Shown: positions 1 to 7,643, counted from the stretch's first letter. The stretch: DNA of 26,695 nt from an uncultured Bacillota bacterium (GCA_946545145.1 CAMNNG010000004.1:1-26695); one strand, 5' to 3'. A program made the numbers and translations. The notes: generated by a model from the letters alone, not told the origin.

Positions 1-97
1 CATATGACGGGAGTCGATTCCTGTCCCACAATTTTGACCAAAAAACATTGGAAAGTCTAACTGTTTTCCGCAAAATTTGTACAGATTTGTGGGCAAG

Positions 98-118
98 AAA
101 AAAACGGCGATATCGCCG
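98..118 (-). terminator. Intrinsic terminator after ssrA
   Basis: On the minus strand a self-complementary CGGCGATATCGCCG (105-118) is followed directly by seven T (104-98). This is the usual hairpin plus U-tract layout, about 50 bp past the tmRNA 3' end. The stem is short (5 bp with a 4-base loop) but GC-rich. Confidence 0.7.
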
Positions 119-136
119 AAAACGTTGAAATTACAA

Positions 137-166
137 CGGGGACATGCATATACACACATGTCCCCG
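137..166 (-). other. Hairpin just past the tmRNA 3' end
   Basis: A perfect 10 bp stem (137-146 with 157-166, core GGGGACATG/CATGTCCCC) with a 10-base loop begins 4 bases after the tmRNA CCA end. No T-run follows on the minus strand, so it is more likely an RNA-processing or 3'-protection structure in the tmRNA precursor, or the first half of a double terminator with the hairpin at 105-118. Confidence 0.55.
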
Positions 167-169
167 GAA

Positions 170-530
170 TGGTGGAGACGGCGAGAGTCGAACTCGCGTC
201 CAAAAGCACATCCAAGGGAATTTCTCCGGGTGCAGCCTTTGATTGAAAGTTTCGCATCACGAGAGCCCCAAAGGCAAGCCTCTCGATCAGCTATCCCGTA
301 GTTCCCCTATGATGCCGGGAGGGTCACATAGAGTTTTCCTGCATAACCTCGTCTGTCACCGGACCTGCAGGTGAATCCAGGCAGACGCGCGGGCTGCTAA
401 CTTAGGCAGCAAATGCGAGTGTGTTGTTCTTTTTAGCGTTTATATTTAACGTGTCCTTTTTAACGTAGACCGGACAAACTACGACCCGCTTATCCCGCTT
501 CAATACCCCTGTCGAAACCATGACGTCCCC
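170..530 (-). ncRNA. ssrA: Transfer-messenger RNA (tmRNA, SsrA RNA)
   Basis: tmRNA rescues ribosomes stalled on truncated mRNAs. It acts as an alanyl-tRNA and then as a short message that adds a degradation tag. The minus strand starts with the hallmark GGGGACGTCATGGTTTCGAC (530 downward) and ends with the tRNA-like T-arm GAGTTCGACTCTCGCC and an encoded CCA (172-170). The 361-nt length is normal for a one-piece bacterial tmRNA. The tag frame lies at 437-402. Its protein partner SmpB is encoded about 400 bp upstream on the same strand. It has its own promoter (TATAAT at 577-572) and terminator (118-98). Precursor processing by RNase P at the 5' end is assumed from general knowledge. The identification is secure, and the exact ends are accurate to a base or two. 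Confidence 0.97.
402..437 (-). CDS. tmRNA proteolysis-tag reading frame
   Basis: Within ssrA, reading from GCU at 437 gives AKKNNTLAFAA followed by UAA at 404-402. The context AAACGCUAAA before and around the resume codon resembles streptococcal and staphylococcal tmRNAs, whose tags start AK. The tag ends AFAA instead of the common ALAA. The resume codon is inferred by analogy. An earlier in-frame start would add residues such as N-I-N. Confidence 0.8.
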   Translation of the reverse strand, partial: AKKNNTLAFAA

Positions 531-571
531 ACGTATTGCAGCTGTTCGCTTATTCAGTTGTCTGTGTGATC

Positions 572-580
572 ATTATATCA
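572..580 (-). promoter_or_regulatory. Extended -10 promoter of ssrA
   Basis: The minus strand carries TGATATAAT (580-572), a perfect -10 with the TG extension. It would place the start of transcription about 35 bases before the mature tmRNA 5' end at 530. No good -35 is seen 16-18 bp upstream, which fits an extended -10 promoter. Confidence 0.65.
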
Positions 581-608
581 CATCCACAGGATATATACCC
601 ATATACCG

Positions 609-624
609 GCGGTTTCAAAACCGC
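609..624 (-). other. Hairpin at the end of the metG-smpB operon
   Basis: GCGGTTT/AAACCGC is a perfect 7 bp inverted repeat with a 2-base spacer, just past the stop codon of the gene at 634-927 and before the ssrA promoter. No T-run follows on the minus strand, so it may be a weak terminator or an mRNA 3'-end stabiliser. Confidence 0.4.
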
Positions 625-633
625 GGCGGAGGG

Positions 634-927
634 CTATTTTTCCTTTCCTTCTTTGATCATGTCGATCTTGTTCTCGAGAATGGCGATCTCGTCGTAAGTC
701 GCGTCGATCGCGCGGCATGTGTCGAGTATCTCGGAATCGAAGAAGTCGAGCTCCTGGTCCTCGCTGTACTGATCGTAGATGTATTTGCCGATCTGCTTCT
801 GCAGCTTTTCTATCTCAGATTTCTGCGAAGAGATCCTCGCCTTGTATTTTCCGAGTTCGACCATTTCACCGGCCTTATCGATGACGTCCGAACCAACCTT
901 TTTGACCTTATTCGATATTTCGCTCAT
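634..927 (-). CDS. Small predicted coiled-coil protein, function unknown
   Basis: The product is 97 residues, soluble and charged, with no signal peptide or membrane segment. It begins MSEISNKVKKVGSD. Residues about 30-50 (heptad-like SSQKSEIEKLQKQIGKYIYDQY region) and 75-95 (IAILENKIDMIKEGKEK) look like two coiled-coil helices around a short acidic centre. Small clostridial proteins of this look often carry a zinc ribbon after the coiled coil. This one has a single cysteine and no ribbon. The start was set at ATG 927 because AGAGG lies 7 bases upstream, whereas an in-frame GTG at 933 sits almost on the ribosome site. It lies 23 bp after smpB and before ssrA, so it is probably co-transcribed with smpB. 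A role in trans-translation would be guesswork. Confidence 0.75.
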   Translation of the reverse strand: MSEISNKVKKVGSDVIDKAGEMVELGKYKARISSQKSEIEKLQKQIGKYIYDQYSEDQELDFFDSEILDTCRAIDATYDEIAILENKIDMIKEGKEK

Positions 928-950
928 TGTCACGCCTCTTTTCTATACCC

Positions 951-1409
951 CTATCTCTTCTTCATCGCGCGGTCCATCTTTCTCGAAGCGTCGCGCTTTG
1001 CTATATCCTGACGTTTGTCGTAAAGCTTTTTGCCCCTTGCCGTTGCGATCTCCATCTTGGCTCTGCCGTCTTCGTTGATGTACAGAGTAAGCGGAATGAG
1101 GGTCATCCCCTGCCTTTTGATCTTCTCGCTGATCTTCCGGATCTCCTTTTTGTGGAGGAGGAGTTTTCTGACTCTCAGAGGATCGACGTTGAAGATGTTT
1201 CCCTGCTCGTACGGGCTGATGTGCATGCCGTATATGTAGACGGCGTCGTCTCCGACCTTGGCGTAGCTCTCCTTGATGTTGGCCTTGCCCTTGCGGATGG
1301 ATTTTATCTCTGTCCCTGTCAGAACTATGCCGGCTTCATACACATCTTCGATGAAGTAATCGTGGCGGGCTTTTTTGTTGTTTGCAATTAGTTTTCTATC
1401 TCTTTTCAT
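951..1409 (-). CDS. smpB: SsrA-binding protein SmpB
   Basis: SmpB binds the tRNA-like domain of tmRNA, delivers it to stalled ribosomes and mimics the codon-anticodon arm in the A site. The 152-residue product matches the family in length and pattern. It has an N-terminal IANNKKARHDYFIEDVYEAG segment, GTEIKSIRKGKANIKESY (residues about 32-49), and HISPYEQGN (about 63-71). The basic C-terminal tail ends in GKKLYDKRQDIAKRD and a Lys/Arg-rich helix that enters the decoding centre. It lies 31 bp after the second signal peptidase gene and close to ssrA on the same strand, a common pairing. The ribosome site is modest (GGGGGG and AGGAC before ATG). Confidence 0.97.
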   Translation of the reverse strand: MKRDRKLIANNKKARHDYFIEDVYEAGIVLTGTEIKSIRKGKANIKESYAKVGDDAVYIYGMHISPYEQGNIFNVDPLRVRKLLLHKKEIRKISEKIKRQGMTLIPLTLYINEDGRAKMEIATARGKKLYDKRQDIAKRDASRKMDRAMKKR

Positions 1410-1440
1410 GTCCTGGTCCCCCCGTCCGGCTTCAGTCCGA

Positions 1441-1959
1441 TCAGAATCCTCCGACCCTGCCGATCTCGTTGAACGGGAACAGCCTGAAGAAAGCTACTCC
1501 TGTTATGTCCTCTATCGGCACTGTGCCGATGTCCGGATCGCGGCTGTCTATGCTTACTACACGGTTGTCACCCATGACGAAGAGCTCTCCTTCCGGCACT
1601 CTGAATCCGGTGATGTCGCCCGGAGTCGTTCCGTCATTGGTGTAACTGTCGTCCTGAACCTCTCCGTCTACGTATACCTTTCCGTCTTTGACGTCGATCG
1701 TCTCGCCGGGAAGGCCCATGACGCGCTTGATATACAGCTCCTTGCCTCCGTATCCGTCATCCGTCGGGAAGACGACTATGTCGCCCCTCTTCGGCTCTCC
1801 GAACCTGTAAGCCTGCCTGTTCAGGAAAAGATAGTTGTTTTCCTGGAGCGTAGGAAGCATCGATGTCTGCTTCACTATGATCGGCTTGATGAAGAACGTT
1901 ACAGCCCCGACGATCAGGACTACTATTATTATATCTCTTATTAACTCTTTAACATTCAT
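1441..1959 (-). CDS. lepB: Signal peptidase I (first of two tandem copies by coordinate)
   Basis: Type I signal peptidase of 172 residues, which cleaves signal peptides of exported proteins on the outer face of the membrane. It has one N-terminal membrane segment (residues about 8-28), as in Gram-positive SipS-type enzymes. The catalytic serine is in KQTSMLPTL (Ser33) and the general-base lysine in YIKRVMGLPGE (Lys78). The later GDNRVVSIDSRD box is present. Transcribed second of the pair, 15 bp after the 1975-2517 gene. Its start region is unusually AT-rich and shows no clear ribosome site, so it may depend on translational coupling. Likely clients in this window are the secreted proteins at 17288-18748 and 25209-25922. 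Confidence 0.93.
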   Translation of the reverse strand: MNVKELIRDIIIVVLIVGAVTFFIKPIIVKQTSMLPTLQENNYLFLNRQAYRFGEPKRGDIVVFPTDDGYGGKELYIKRVMGLPGETIDVKDGKVYVDGEVQDDSYTNDGTTPGDITGFRVPEGELFVMGDNRVVSIDSRDPDIGTVPIEDITGVAFFRLFPFNEIGRVGGF

Positions 1960-1974
1960 TTTAAACTTTGACTT

Positions 1975-2517
1975 TTATAATTTTTTTATATTATTGAAGG
2001 GCCACAGGCGGACTACAGCCTTTCCGACTATTTTGTCCTTTTCGATGCATCCGAACTCGCGGCTGTCGCGGCTGACCTCTCTGTGGTCGCCCATCACGAA
2101 CACCTGGCCTTTTCCGACGACGGTGTTGTAGACTTCGCCCGGAGTCCCGCCTTCAGCGATGTACTTTTCCTCCATCTTCTTTCCGTTGATGTAGACATTT
2201 CCGTCGGAGATGGTGATGACGTCGCCCGGCACGCCTATGACGCGTTTGATCAGGAGCTTTTTCTTCCCCGTGTTCTCAAGCTCGATATCGGACTTGAAGA
2301 TCACGATGTCGCCCCGCTTGACCTTTCCAGACCTGTAAGCCTGCTTGCTCATCAGAAGATAGTCGTGCGGATCGATCGTCGGCTGCATCGAGGTTTCGTA
2401 GACTATCGTCGGCCTTACGAAAAACGACACCGCCAGAGCTATCGCCGCAGCGATCACAAGGTCTCTTGCGAGTTCCTTCGCCTTGCTGTTCTGTTTTTCC
2501 TGCTTTTCTTCACTCAA
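1975..2517 (-). CDS. lepB: Signal peptidase I (second tandem copy)
   Basis: Type I signal peptidase of 180 residues. The cytoplasmic N-terminus is charged (SEEKQEKQNSKAKE), followed by a membrane helix at about 18-36. The catalytic Ser43 lies in YETSMQPTI and Lys91 in LIKRVIGVPGD, and the GDHREVSRDSRE box follows. The start is a TTG codon at 2517-2515 with AAGGGA 8 bases upstream. I see no better ATG or GTG in frame. The two copies are clearly related but diverged, consistent with an old duplication and perhaps different substrate preferences. It lies 35 bp after the pseudouridine synthase gene in the same transcription unit. Confidence 0.92.
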   Translation of the reverse strand: MSEEKQEKQNSKAKELARDLVIAAAIALAVSFFVRPTIVYETSMQPTIDPHDYLLMSKQAYRSGKVKRGDIVIFKSDIELENTGKKKLLIKRVIGVPGDVITISDGNVYINGKKMEEKYIAEGGTPGEVYNTVVGKGQVFVMGDHREVSRDSREFGCIEKDKIVGKAVVRLWPFNNIKKL

Positions 2518-2552
2518 TATCTCGTTCCCTTATATATAATGCCCGCGGCTGC

Positions 2553-3515
2553 TTACTCCCCGAACAGATCGCCCTCGACCTGCCTGAACATCTTCGGCAC
2601 CTTCGCGTGCACCGTCCTGCCCGCAAGCATTGCGGCTTCGCCCGAGAACTCGAGCCTCTCAGCGTGGAGAAGCTGGCTCGTCAGGCCGTACCTCCTTTTG
2701 AAGTAAGCGTTCACTTTCGGATCTCCGTACTTCGGATCTCCTACCAGCGGATGGCCTTCCCCGGAAAGGTGCACCCTGATCTGATGGGTCCTTCCCGTGA
2801 CGAGCTCCGCCTCGACGAGGGTATACCTGCCGGCCGGATCCGTCTTCAGCGGACGCACCTTCGTTACAGATCTCTTTGCGTCTTCGCTGTCGGATATCTT
2901 AACTATATTCTTCTCTTCGTTTTTTTCAAGGAGGTCGTCTATGACGATCTCGCTCTTCAGCCTGCCGCATACGATGGTCCTGTATATCTTCCTGACTCCG
3001 GTCTTTTCGCGGAGCATTTCGCTGACGCACCTTGCGGCCGGAGCGTTCTTCGCGAATATCACGAGCCCTGTCGTGTTGCGGTCGAGCCTGTTCAGCGGCG
3101 CCGGCGTGAAAGTCTTCTCAGCCGCCGCATCGTAGGAGCCCTCGCTGTCCAGGTAGCCTATGACCTGGTTCGCGAGAGTGTTCTTCTTCTCCTTCGAATC
3201 GCCGTGCGTCAGTATGCCGTAAGGCTTTTCGACGATCAGGACGTCGTCGTCCTCGTAAGCGACACCGAAAGTCCTCTTCACCGAAGGAGCCTTCTTTCGG
3301 CGCCCGAGCTCGGCGAGTTTTTCGTCCGTGATATACAGCTGCAGCACGTCGCCGTCCTCGAGAATGGCCTCTTTCGAGGCCCTTTTCCCGTTGACCTTGA
3401 CGTCTTTTCTTATCATCTTATAGACAAGCGAAAGCGGAGAGCCCGGAAGGTACTTTCTGAGAAACCTGTCCAGGCGCTGTCCGCCGTCGTTTTTATTGAT
3501 CTTTATCTCTATCAC
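2553..3515 (-). CDS. RluC/RluD-family RNA pseudouridine synthase
   Basis: This 320-residue enzyme converts uridine to pseudouridine in RNA, probably 23S rRNA. An S4 RNA-binding domain occupies residues about 1-63 (QRLDRFLRKYLPG, MIRKDVKVNGKRA). The catalytic domain follows, with the motif LNRLDRNTTG containing the essential Asp145, and RTHQIRVHLS near 250. The family, with RluA, RluC and RluD branches, is certain. The exact target uridine cannot be read from the sequence. The start is GTG at 3515 with a weak ribosome site. It lies 23 bp after metG and is probably translated from the same mRNA. The C-terminus (MLAGRTVHAKVPKMFRQV) is typical of the family. Confidence 0.93.
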   Translation of the reverse strand: MIEIKINKNDGGQRLDRFLRKYLPGSPLSLVYKMIRKDVKVNGKRASKEAILEDGDVLQLYITDEKLAELGRRKKAPSVKRTFGVAYEDDDVLIVEKPYGILTHGDSKEKKNTLANQVIGYLDSEGSYDAAAEKTFTPAPLNRLDRNTTGLVIFAKNAPAARCVSEMLREKTGVRKIYRTIVCGRLKSEIVIDDLLEKNEEKNIVKISDSEDAKRSVTKVRPLKTDPAGRYTLVEAELVTGRTHQIRVHLSGEGHPLVGDPKYGDPKVNAYFKRRYGLTSQLLHAERLEFSGEAAMLAGRTVHAKVPKMFRQVEGDLFGE

Positions 3516-3538
3516 TTTGTCTTTATCCGCCTGCCGGA

Positions 3539-5515
3539 TCAGTCGACCTGCGTTCCGTTCTCAGCCGGTCCCGATACGAGGTCAGCCTTGACAGTCTTGC
3601 CGTTCTCATCCTTCGTCTCTGCGAAGAGGATCATTCCCTCGGAGTCCATTCCGCCCATCTTAGCCGTCTTGAGGTTGGCTACTACGATGACCTTCTTGCC
3701 TACAGCCTCTTCAGGCGAAAGCCAGTCATGGCATCCCGAAAGGATCTGTCTCGTCTCGCTGCCGATGTCTACCTTGAATACGAGGAGCTTCTTCGAATCC
3801 GGATGCGGCTCGCACTCTACGACCGTACCGATACGAAGGTCGATCTTGTCGAAGTCGTCGAACTTGATCTCCGGCTTGAACTCAGCTTTCTTCTCTTCAG
3901 CCTTGGCTGCCTGAGCTGCCGCCATGTTCGCTTCCTTGATCTTTTCGAGCTCAGCAAGTTCCTTCTCGATGTCAAGACGCGGGAAGATCGGATCGCCCTT
4001 GCAGACCTTTTCTCCGCCGATCATGTCGAATACCTTCGTCTCTTCCCACTCAGGCTCTTCGACCTTGAGGCCGAGCTGCTCCTGGATCTTGTTCGATGTC
4101 GTGTGCATGTACGGATAGATCAGGTTCGCGATGATCCTCAGCGACTCTGCCAGGTTGTGCATTACTGTATCGAGTCTTTCCTTCTGAGCCTCGTCCTTGG
4201 CTAGTACCCACGGAGTCGTCTCGTCGATGTATTTGTTCGTTCTCTGAACGACCTTCCAGATCTCTTCGAGAGCAACGCTGAATTTCCAGTCGTTCATCGC
4301 TGCTTCGACCTTGTCAGCGCACTCTGTAGCGAGAGCCTTCAGCTCAGCGTCCGGACCTTCTTCAGCGCCTGCGCCGGGGATGATGCCGCCGCAGTACTTG
4401 TCGATCATGGAAACTGTTCTTGAAACGAGGTTTCCGAGGTCGTTAGCCAGGTCGAAGTTCATTCTCTTGAGCATTACTTCGTTAGTGAAGATGCCGTCCT
4501 GTCCGAATGTGTACTCTCTGAGCAGGAAGTACTTCAGAGCGTCGATTCCGTATCTTTCGATCAGAAGTACCGGGTCTACAACGTTGCCCTTCGACTTCGA
4601 CATCTTGCCGCCGTCGATCAGGAGCCATCCGTGTCCCTTGACATGCTGCGGGAGCGGAAGATCGAGGCTCATCAGCATAGCCGGCCAGATGATCGTGTGG
4701 AATCTTACGATCTCTTTTCCTACCAGATGGTAGTCGATCGGCCAGAACTTCTTGTACATCTCTGTGATCACGTCCGGATCAGCATCAGGCATGCCGAGGG
4801 CAGTTATATAGTAAGCAACTGCGTCGAACCATACATAGATGACATGGTCCGGATCGAACGGTACCGGGATGCCCCAGTCAAAGCTCGTTCTGGATACGCA
4901 GAGGTCTTCAAGACCCTGCTCGATGAAGGCGATCATCTCGTTCCTTCTCGTCTCCGGTGTCAGGAACTCAGGATTCTCCTTGAAGTTCTTGAGGAGTCTG
5001 TCTGCGTACTTGCTCATCTTGAAGAAGTAAGCAGGCTCGCTCGCATATGTTACAGGTCTTCCGCAGTCCGGGCAGCAGCCGTCTACGAGCTGGTTCTCTG
5101 TCCAGAACGACTCGCACGGAGTGCAGTAGTGACCTTCATATTTTCCGAGGTAGATGTCGCCCTTGTCGTACATCTTCTGGAAGATGCGCTGCACACGCTC
5201 CATGTGCGCCTCTTCTGTCGTTCTATAGAATCTGTCGTAGGATATCTCCATCGTCGACCAGAGATCCTTGATCCCTGCTACGATCATGTCGACATACTCC
5301 TGCGGCGTCATTCCCTTTCCTTCAGCTATCTGCTGTATTTTCTGTCCGTGCTCATCTGTGCCTGTGATAAAGAAAACGTCATATCCCGTCGCCCTCTTGA
5401 ACCTTGCCATGGCGTCGGCCATGACTGTACAGTATGTATGTCCGATGTGAAGGTTGTCACTCGGATAATAGATAGGTGTCGAGATATAAAACGGTCCTTT
5501 TGTTGCTTTTGGCAT
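3539..5515 (-). CDS. metG: Methionyl-tRNA synthetase with C-terminal tRNA-binding domain
   Basis: Charges tRNA-Met with methionine for initiation and elongation. Class I signatures are present: HIGH at residues 23-26 and KMSKS near 300. A knuckle with paired cysteines (CTPCES and CCPDCG, residues about 125-150) indicates the zinc-binding type. A linker rich in Ala, Lys and Glu near 535 joins an EMAP/Trbp111-like domain (DLRIGTVVECEPHPDSKKL), which promotes dimerisation and tRNA binding. I chose the third of three closely spaced ATGs (5515, giving MPKATKGPFY, 658 residues) because AGAAAGG lies 9 bases upstream. The first ATG, at 5524, abuts that site. It is first in a unit running to about 634. 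No T-box is visible upstream. Confidence 0.97.
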   Translation of the reverse strand: MPKATKGPFYISTPIYYPSDNLHIGHTYCTVMADAMARFKRATGYDVFFITGTDEHGQKIQQIAEGKGMTPQEYVDMIVAGIKDLWSTMEISYDRFYRTTEEAHMERVQRIFQKMYDKGDIYLGKYEGHYCTPCESFWTENQLVDGCCPDCGRPVTYASEPAYFFKMSKYADRLLKNFKENPEFLTPETRRNEMIAFIEQGLEDLCVSRTSFDWGIPVPFDPDHVIYVWFDAVAYYITALGMPDADPDVITEMYKKFWPIDYHLVGKEIVRFHTIIWPAMLMSLDLPLPQHVKGHGWLLIDGGKMSKSKGNVVDPVLLIERYGIDALKYFLLREYTFGQDGIFTNEVMLKRMNFDLANDLGNLVSRTVSMIDKYCGGIIPGAGAEEGPDAELKALATECADKVEAAMNDWKFSVALEEIWKVVQRTNKYIDETTPWVLAKDEAQKERLDTVMHNLAESLRIIANLIYPYMHTTSNKIQEQLGLKVEEPEWEETKVFDMIGGEKVCKGDPIFPRLDIEKELAELEKIKEANMAAAQAAKAEEKKAEFKPEIKFDDFDKIDLRIGTVVECEPHPDSKKLLVFKVDIGSETRQILSGCHDWLSPEEAVGKKVIVVANLKTAKMGGMDSEGMILFAETKDENGKTVKADLVSGPAENGTQVD

Positions 5516-5537
5516 GTTCATCATCCTTTCTTACCGG

Positions 5538-5555
5538 CGCGTCGGATGAGACGCG
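5538..5555 (-). other. Hairpin in the metG 5' leader
   Basis: CGCGTC and GACGCG pair perfectly around a 6-base loop, 23 bases before the chosen metG start. It is not followed by T residues. It could tune translation of metG, but no known riboswitch or T-box consensus surrounds it. Confidence 0.35.
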
Positions 5556-5589
5556 TCCGTCAGTTCAAAATTTCAATGTTTTTCAAAAT

Positions 5590-5618
5590 ATTATACATGA
5601 GATAAGATATCACAAAAG
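5590..5618 (-). promoter_or_regulatory. Promoter of the metG-smpB transcription unit
   Basis: A perfect TATAAT (5595-5590) lies about 75 bp upstream of metG, directly after the terminator of the purine operon. At 17 bp spacing the -35 is CTTTTG, a poor match. TTGTGA is a better match but only 14 bp away. Transcription would begin near 5583 and yield a leader of about 68 nt. Confidence 0.55.
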
Positions 5619-5633
5619 TCGCGGTTTCGCAAT

Positions 5634-5678
5634 GAAAACAAAAACTGCGCGGATCCGCCTTACGCTTCTTCCGCACAG
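5634..5678 (-). terminator. Intrinsic terminator ending the purine operon
   Basis: CTGTGCGGA (5678-5670) pairs with TCCGCGCAG (5653-5645) through 9 bp including one G-T, followed on the minus strand by TTTTTGTTTT (5644-5635). It lies 28 bp after the stop codon of the kinase-like gene and separates the purine operon from metG. Confidence 0.8.
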
Positions 5679-5705
5679 CTTTCATTTCGTCATATCTGAA
5701 GATCT

Positions 5706-6332
5706 TTAGAGACCTTCTTTGTAGTTCCTTCTTTCGACGAATTCGATGATCATATCCACGATGCTGTCGATGTCTATAAATCCGCTGTTGATCGAAAGAT
5801 GATAGTTCGACGGCTGTCCCCACTTTCTGCCTGTGTGGTATCTGTAGTAGTTCTCCCTCGCCTTGTCGACCTCTTCGATCATCTTCTCGACTTCGTTCTC
5901 AGCTACGCCGTATTCTTCGACGGCTCTCTTCGCCTTTGCCTCATACGGGGCATAGATGAATATGTCCGTGTTGTTGTAGAACTCTCTGAGAACGTAGTCG
6001 GCGCATCTTCCTACGATGATGCAGTTCTCTCCGTTCTTCGCCAGCTTCGTGATGTACTCGAACTGGGCTATGAAGAATTTTTCGTTGATCGAGAGTGTGT
6101 CCGGGCCGTAGCCTGCGGCTCCGAAGGCGTTAGTCAGGCTGTAGAGGAAGCTGTTCTTCGCGCGCTTTTCATCCTCTTCCATCATCTGACGGGAGTAGCC
6201 TTTTTCTGCAGCTATCTCATCGAGAAGGTTCTTGTCGTAGTACTTGTATCCAAGTCTTTCTGCAAGTTTTCTTCCGACGAGACGGCCGCCGCTGCCGAAC
6301 TCTCTGCTTATCGTTATGATATTGCTTTTCAT
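5706..6332 (-). CDS. Cytidylate kinase-like family protein
   Basis: A 208-residue P-loop-type protein. The N-terminus MKSNIITISREFGSGGRLVG has the GSGGR nucleotide-binding turn and the Arg-Glu-Phe pattern of the cytidylate-kinase-like family, distinct from canonical Cmk. IIVGRCADYVL (about residues 105-115) and YRYHTGRKWG (about 163-172) are also typical. The substrate is unknown, and members of this family are annotated only by fold. A strong ribosome site (GGAGG, 7 bases) precedes ATG. It is the last gene of the purine operon, 48 bp after purD, with a possible internal promoter at 6360-6355. Position suggests a nucleotide-related job, but that is inference only. Confidence 0.85.
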   Translation of the reverse strand: MKSNIITISREFGSGGRLVGRKLAERLGYKYYDKNLLDEIAAEKGYSRQMMEEDEKRAKNSFLYSLTNAFGAAGYGPDTLSINEKFFIAQFEYITKLAKNGENCIIVGRCADYVLREFYNNTDIFIYAPYEAKAKRAVEEYGVAENEVEKMIEEVDKARENYYRYHTGRKWGQPSNYHLSINSGFIDIDSIVDMIIEFVERRNYKEGL

Positions 6333-6354
6333 CTTAATACCTCCATGCGGATAT

Positions 6355-6360
6355 ATTATA
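6355..6360 (-). promoter_or_regulatory. Possible internal -10 element before the kinase-like gene
   Basis: TATAAT occurs in the purD-kinase gap, 23 bp upstream of the start codon. No -35 hexamer or TG extension supports it, so it may be chance in a short AT-rich gap. Confidence 0.25.
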
Positions 6361-6380
6361 TACCACCGCGCCGCGATATT

Positions 6381-7643
6381 CTATCCCACTATTCTTCCGA
6401 TATCTCTTCTAAAGTGCATGCCCTCGAACGATATCTTCTCGGCGTTCGCGAATGCCTTGGCTCTCGCTTCATCGTTGTCGGCGCCCTTTGCCGTGACACC
6501 GAGGACCCTGCCGCCGCTTGTCAGGATCTCGCCGTTCTCACCGGCCTTGGTTCCTGCGTGGAATACGACTATGTCATCGTCAACATCGTCCAGGCCGCTG
6601 ATCGGAAGACCCTTCTCGTAGCTTCCCGGATAGCCGCCGCTCGCGAGGACTACGCATACTGCGCGCTCATCGCTCCAGACGATCTCCTGCTCGGCGAGGC
6701 GGTTCTCGCAGACGCTGACGAAGATGTCGCAGAGATCTGACTCCAGCCTCATGAGTACGGACTGGGTCTCGGGATCACCGAACCTGTTGTTGAACTCGAT
6801 GACCTTCGGTCCTTCCTCAGAAAGCATCAGGCCGACGAAGAGGACTCCCTTGAATTTCAGGCCGTCCTTCTGGAAGCCTGCCAGGGTCGGCGCGAGGATG
6901 TCGTCCATAACGCGCTTTTTCATCTCGTCATCGAACAGGAGGGACGGCGAGTAGCTTCCCATGCCGCCCGTGTTCGGACCTTCGTCGTTGTCGAATACCC
7001 TCTTGTAGTCCTGGGCCGATTCCATCGGAACGATGGTGTTCTCGTCGACGAAGCAGAGCATCGAAGCTTCAACGCCCTTCAGGCATTCTTCGACTACGAT
7101 CTTGGCTCCGGCGTCTCCGAAGACGCGGTCTCCCATCATCTCGTCGATGGCTTTTTCTGCTTCTTCGGCGTTGGGCGCAAGTACTACGCCCTTTCCGGCC
7201 GCGAGGCCGTCAGCCTTGAGGACCATCGGATATCCGAAGATGCCTATGTCTTTCTTCAGTTCGTCGATGTCCGTGTATTCTTTGTATTTTGCTGTCGGGA
7301 TATCATGTCTGGCAAGAAAGCTCTTCGTGAAGGATTTGCTGGCTTCGAGCTGCGAGCATTCTTTGTCCGGGCCGAACGTCATGACGCCTGCTTTTTCAAG
7401 TTCGTCAGTTATGCCCATGGCGAGCGGGACCTCCGGTCCGATGACCGCAAGATCGATCTCTTTTTCCTTTGCCAGCGCCACGATGCCTTCGATGTCCTCC
7501 GCGCCTACAGGAACGCATACAGCATCCTTTGCGATGCCGGCGTTGCCCGGCGCGCAGTACAGTTCATCGACCTTCGGGCTCTGTGCGAGTTTCCAGCATA
7601 TGGCGTGCTCACGGCCGCCTCCTCCGACTACCAGTACTTTCAT
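6381..7643 (-). CDS. purD: Phosphoribosylamine-glycine ligase (GAR synthetase) PurD
   Basis: Joins glycine to 5-phosphoribosylamine with ATP to give glycinamide ribonucleotide, the second step of purine synthesis. The 420-residue length is standard. The N-terminal GGGGREHAICWKL binds the amine substrate. The ATP-grasp region has KADGLAAGKGVVLA near residues 140-155, NTGGMGSYSP near 215 and EFNNRFGDPETQ near 290. The ribosome site (GAAAGGAAAG) is good, and the gene lies 24 bp after purH. It uses the unstable product of the PurF-like enzyme encoded two genes upstream, so close coexpression makes sense. Confidence 0.97.
   Translation of the reverse strand: MKVLVVGGGGREHAICWKLAQSPKVDELYCAPGNAGIAKDAVCVPVGAEDIEGIVALAKEKEIDLAVIGPEVPLAMGITDELEKAGVMTFGPDKECSQLEASKSFTKSFLARHDIPTAKYKEYTDIDELKKDIGIFGYPMVLKADGLAAGKGVVLAPNAEEAEKAIDEMMGDRVFGDAGAKIVVEECLKGVEASMLCFVDENTIVPMESAQDYKRVFDNDEGPNTGGMGSYSPSLLFDDEMKKRVMDDILAPTLAGFQKDGLKFKGVLFVGLMLSEEGPKVIEFNNRFGDPETQSVLMRLESDLCDIFVSVCENRLAEQEIVWSDERAVCVVLASGGYPGSYEKGLPISGLDDVDDDIVVFHAGTKAGENGEILTSGGRVLGVTAKGADNDEARAKAFANAEKISFEGMHFRRDIGRIVG

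Noticed and set aside
1..30. Sequence GGGAGTCGATTCC at the left edge resembling a tRNA T-arm
   Set aside because: The stem and loop lengths do not fit a 5 bp/7-base T-arm, and no CCA end follows. Only the edge is visible.
170..530. ssrA as an integration site for a mobile element
   Set aside because: tmRNA genes are common attachment sites, but no integrase or duplicated 3' end is visible in this window. The relevant flank is cut off at position 1.
2466..3914. A 482-codon plus-strand frame
   Set aside because: It is antisense to the signal peptidase, pseudouridine synthase and metG genes, all of which have clear family motifs.
5516..5700. T-box or S-box leader for metG
   Set aside because: No T-box TGGNACCGCG sequence, specifier loop or SAM-riboswitch core was seen. 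There is only a short hairpin without a T-run.
5560..5823. An 87-codon minus-strand frame across the terminator and the end of the kinase-like gene
   Set aside because: It overlaps a well-supported gene and a terminator, and its product is Arg/Lys-rich without a ribosome site.
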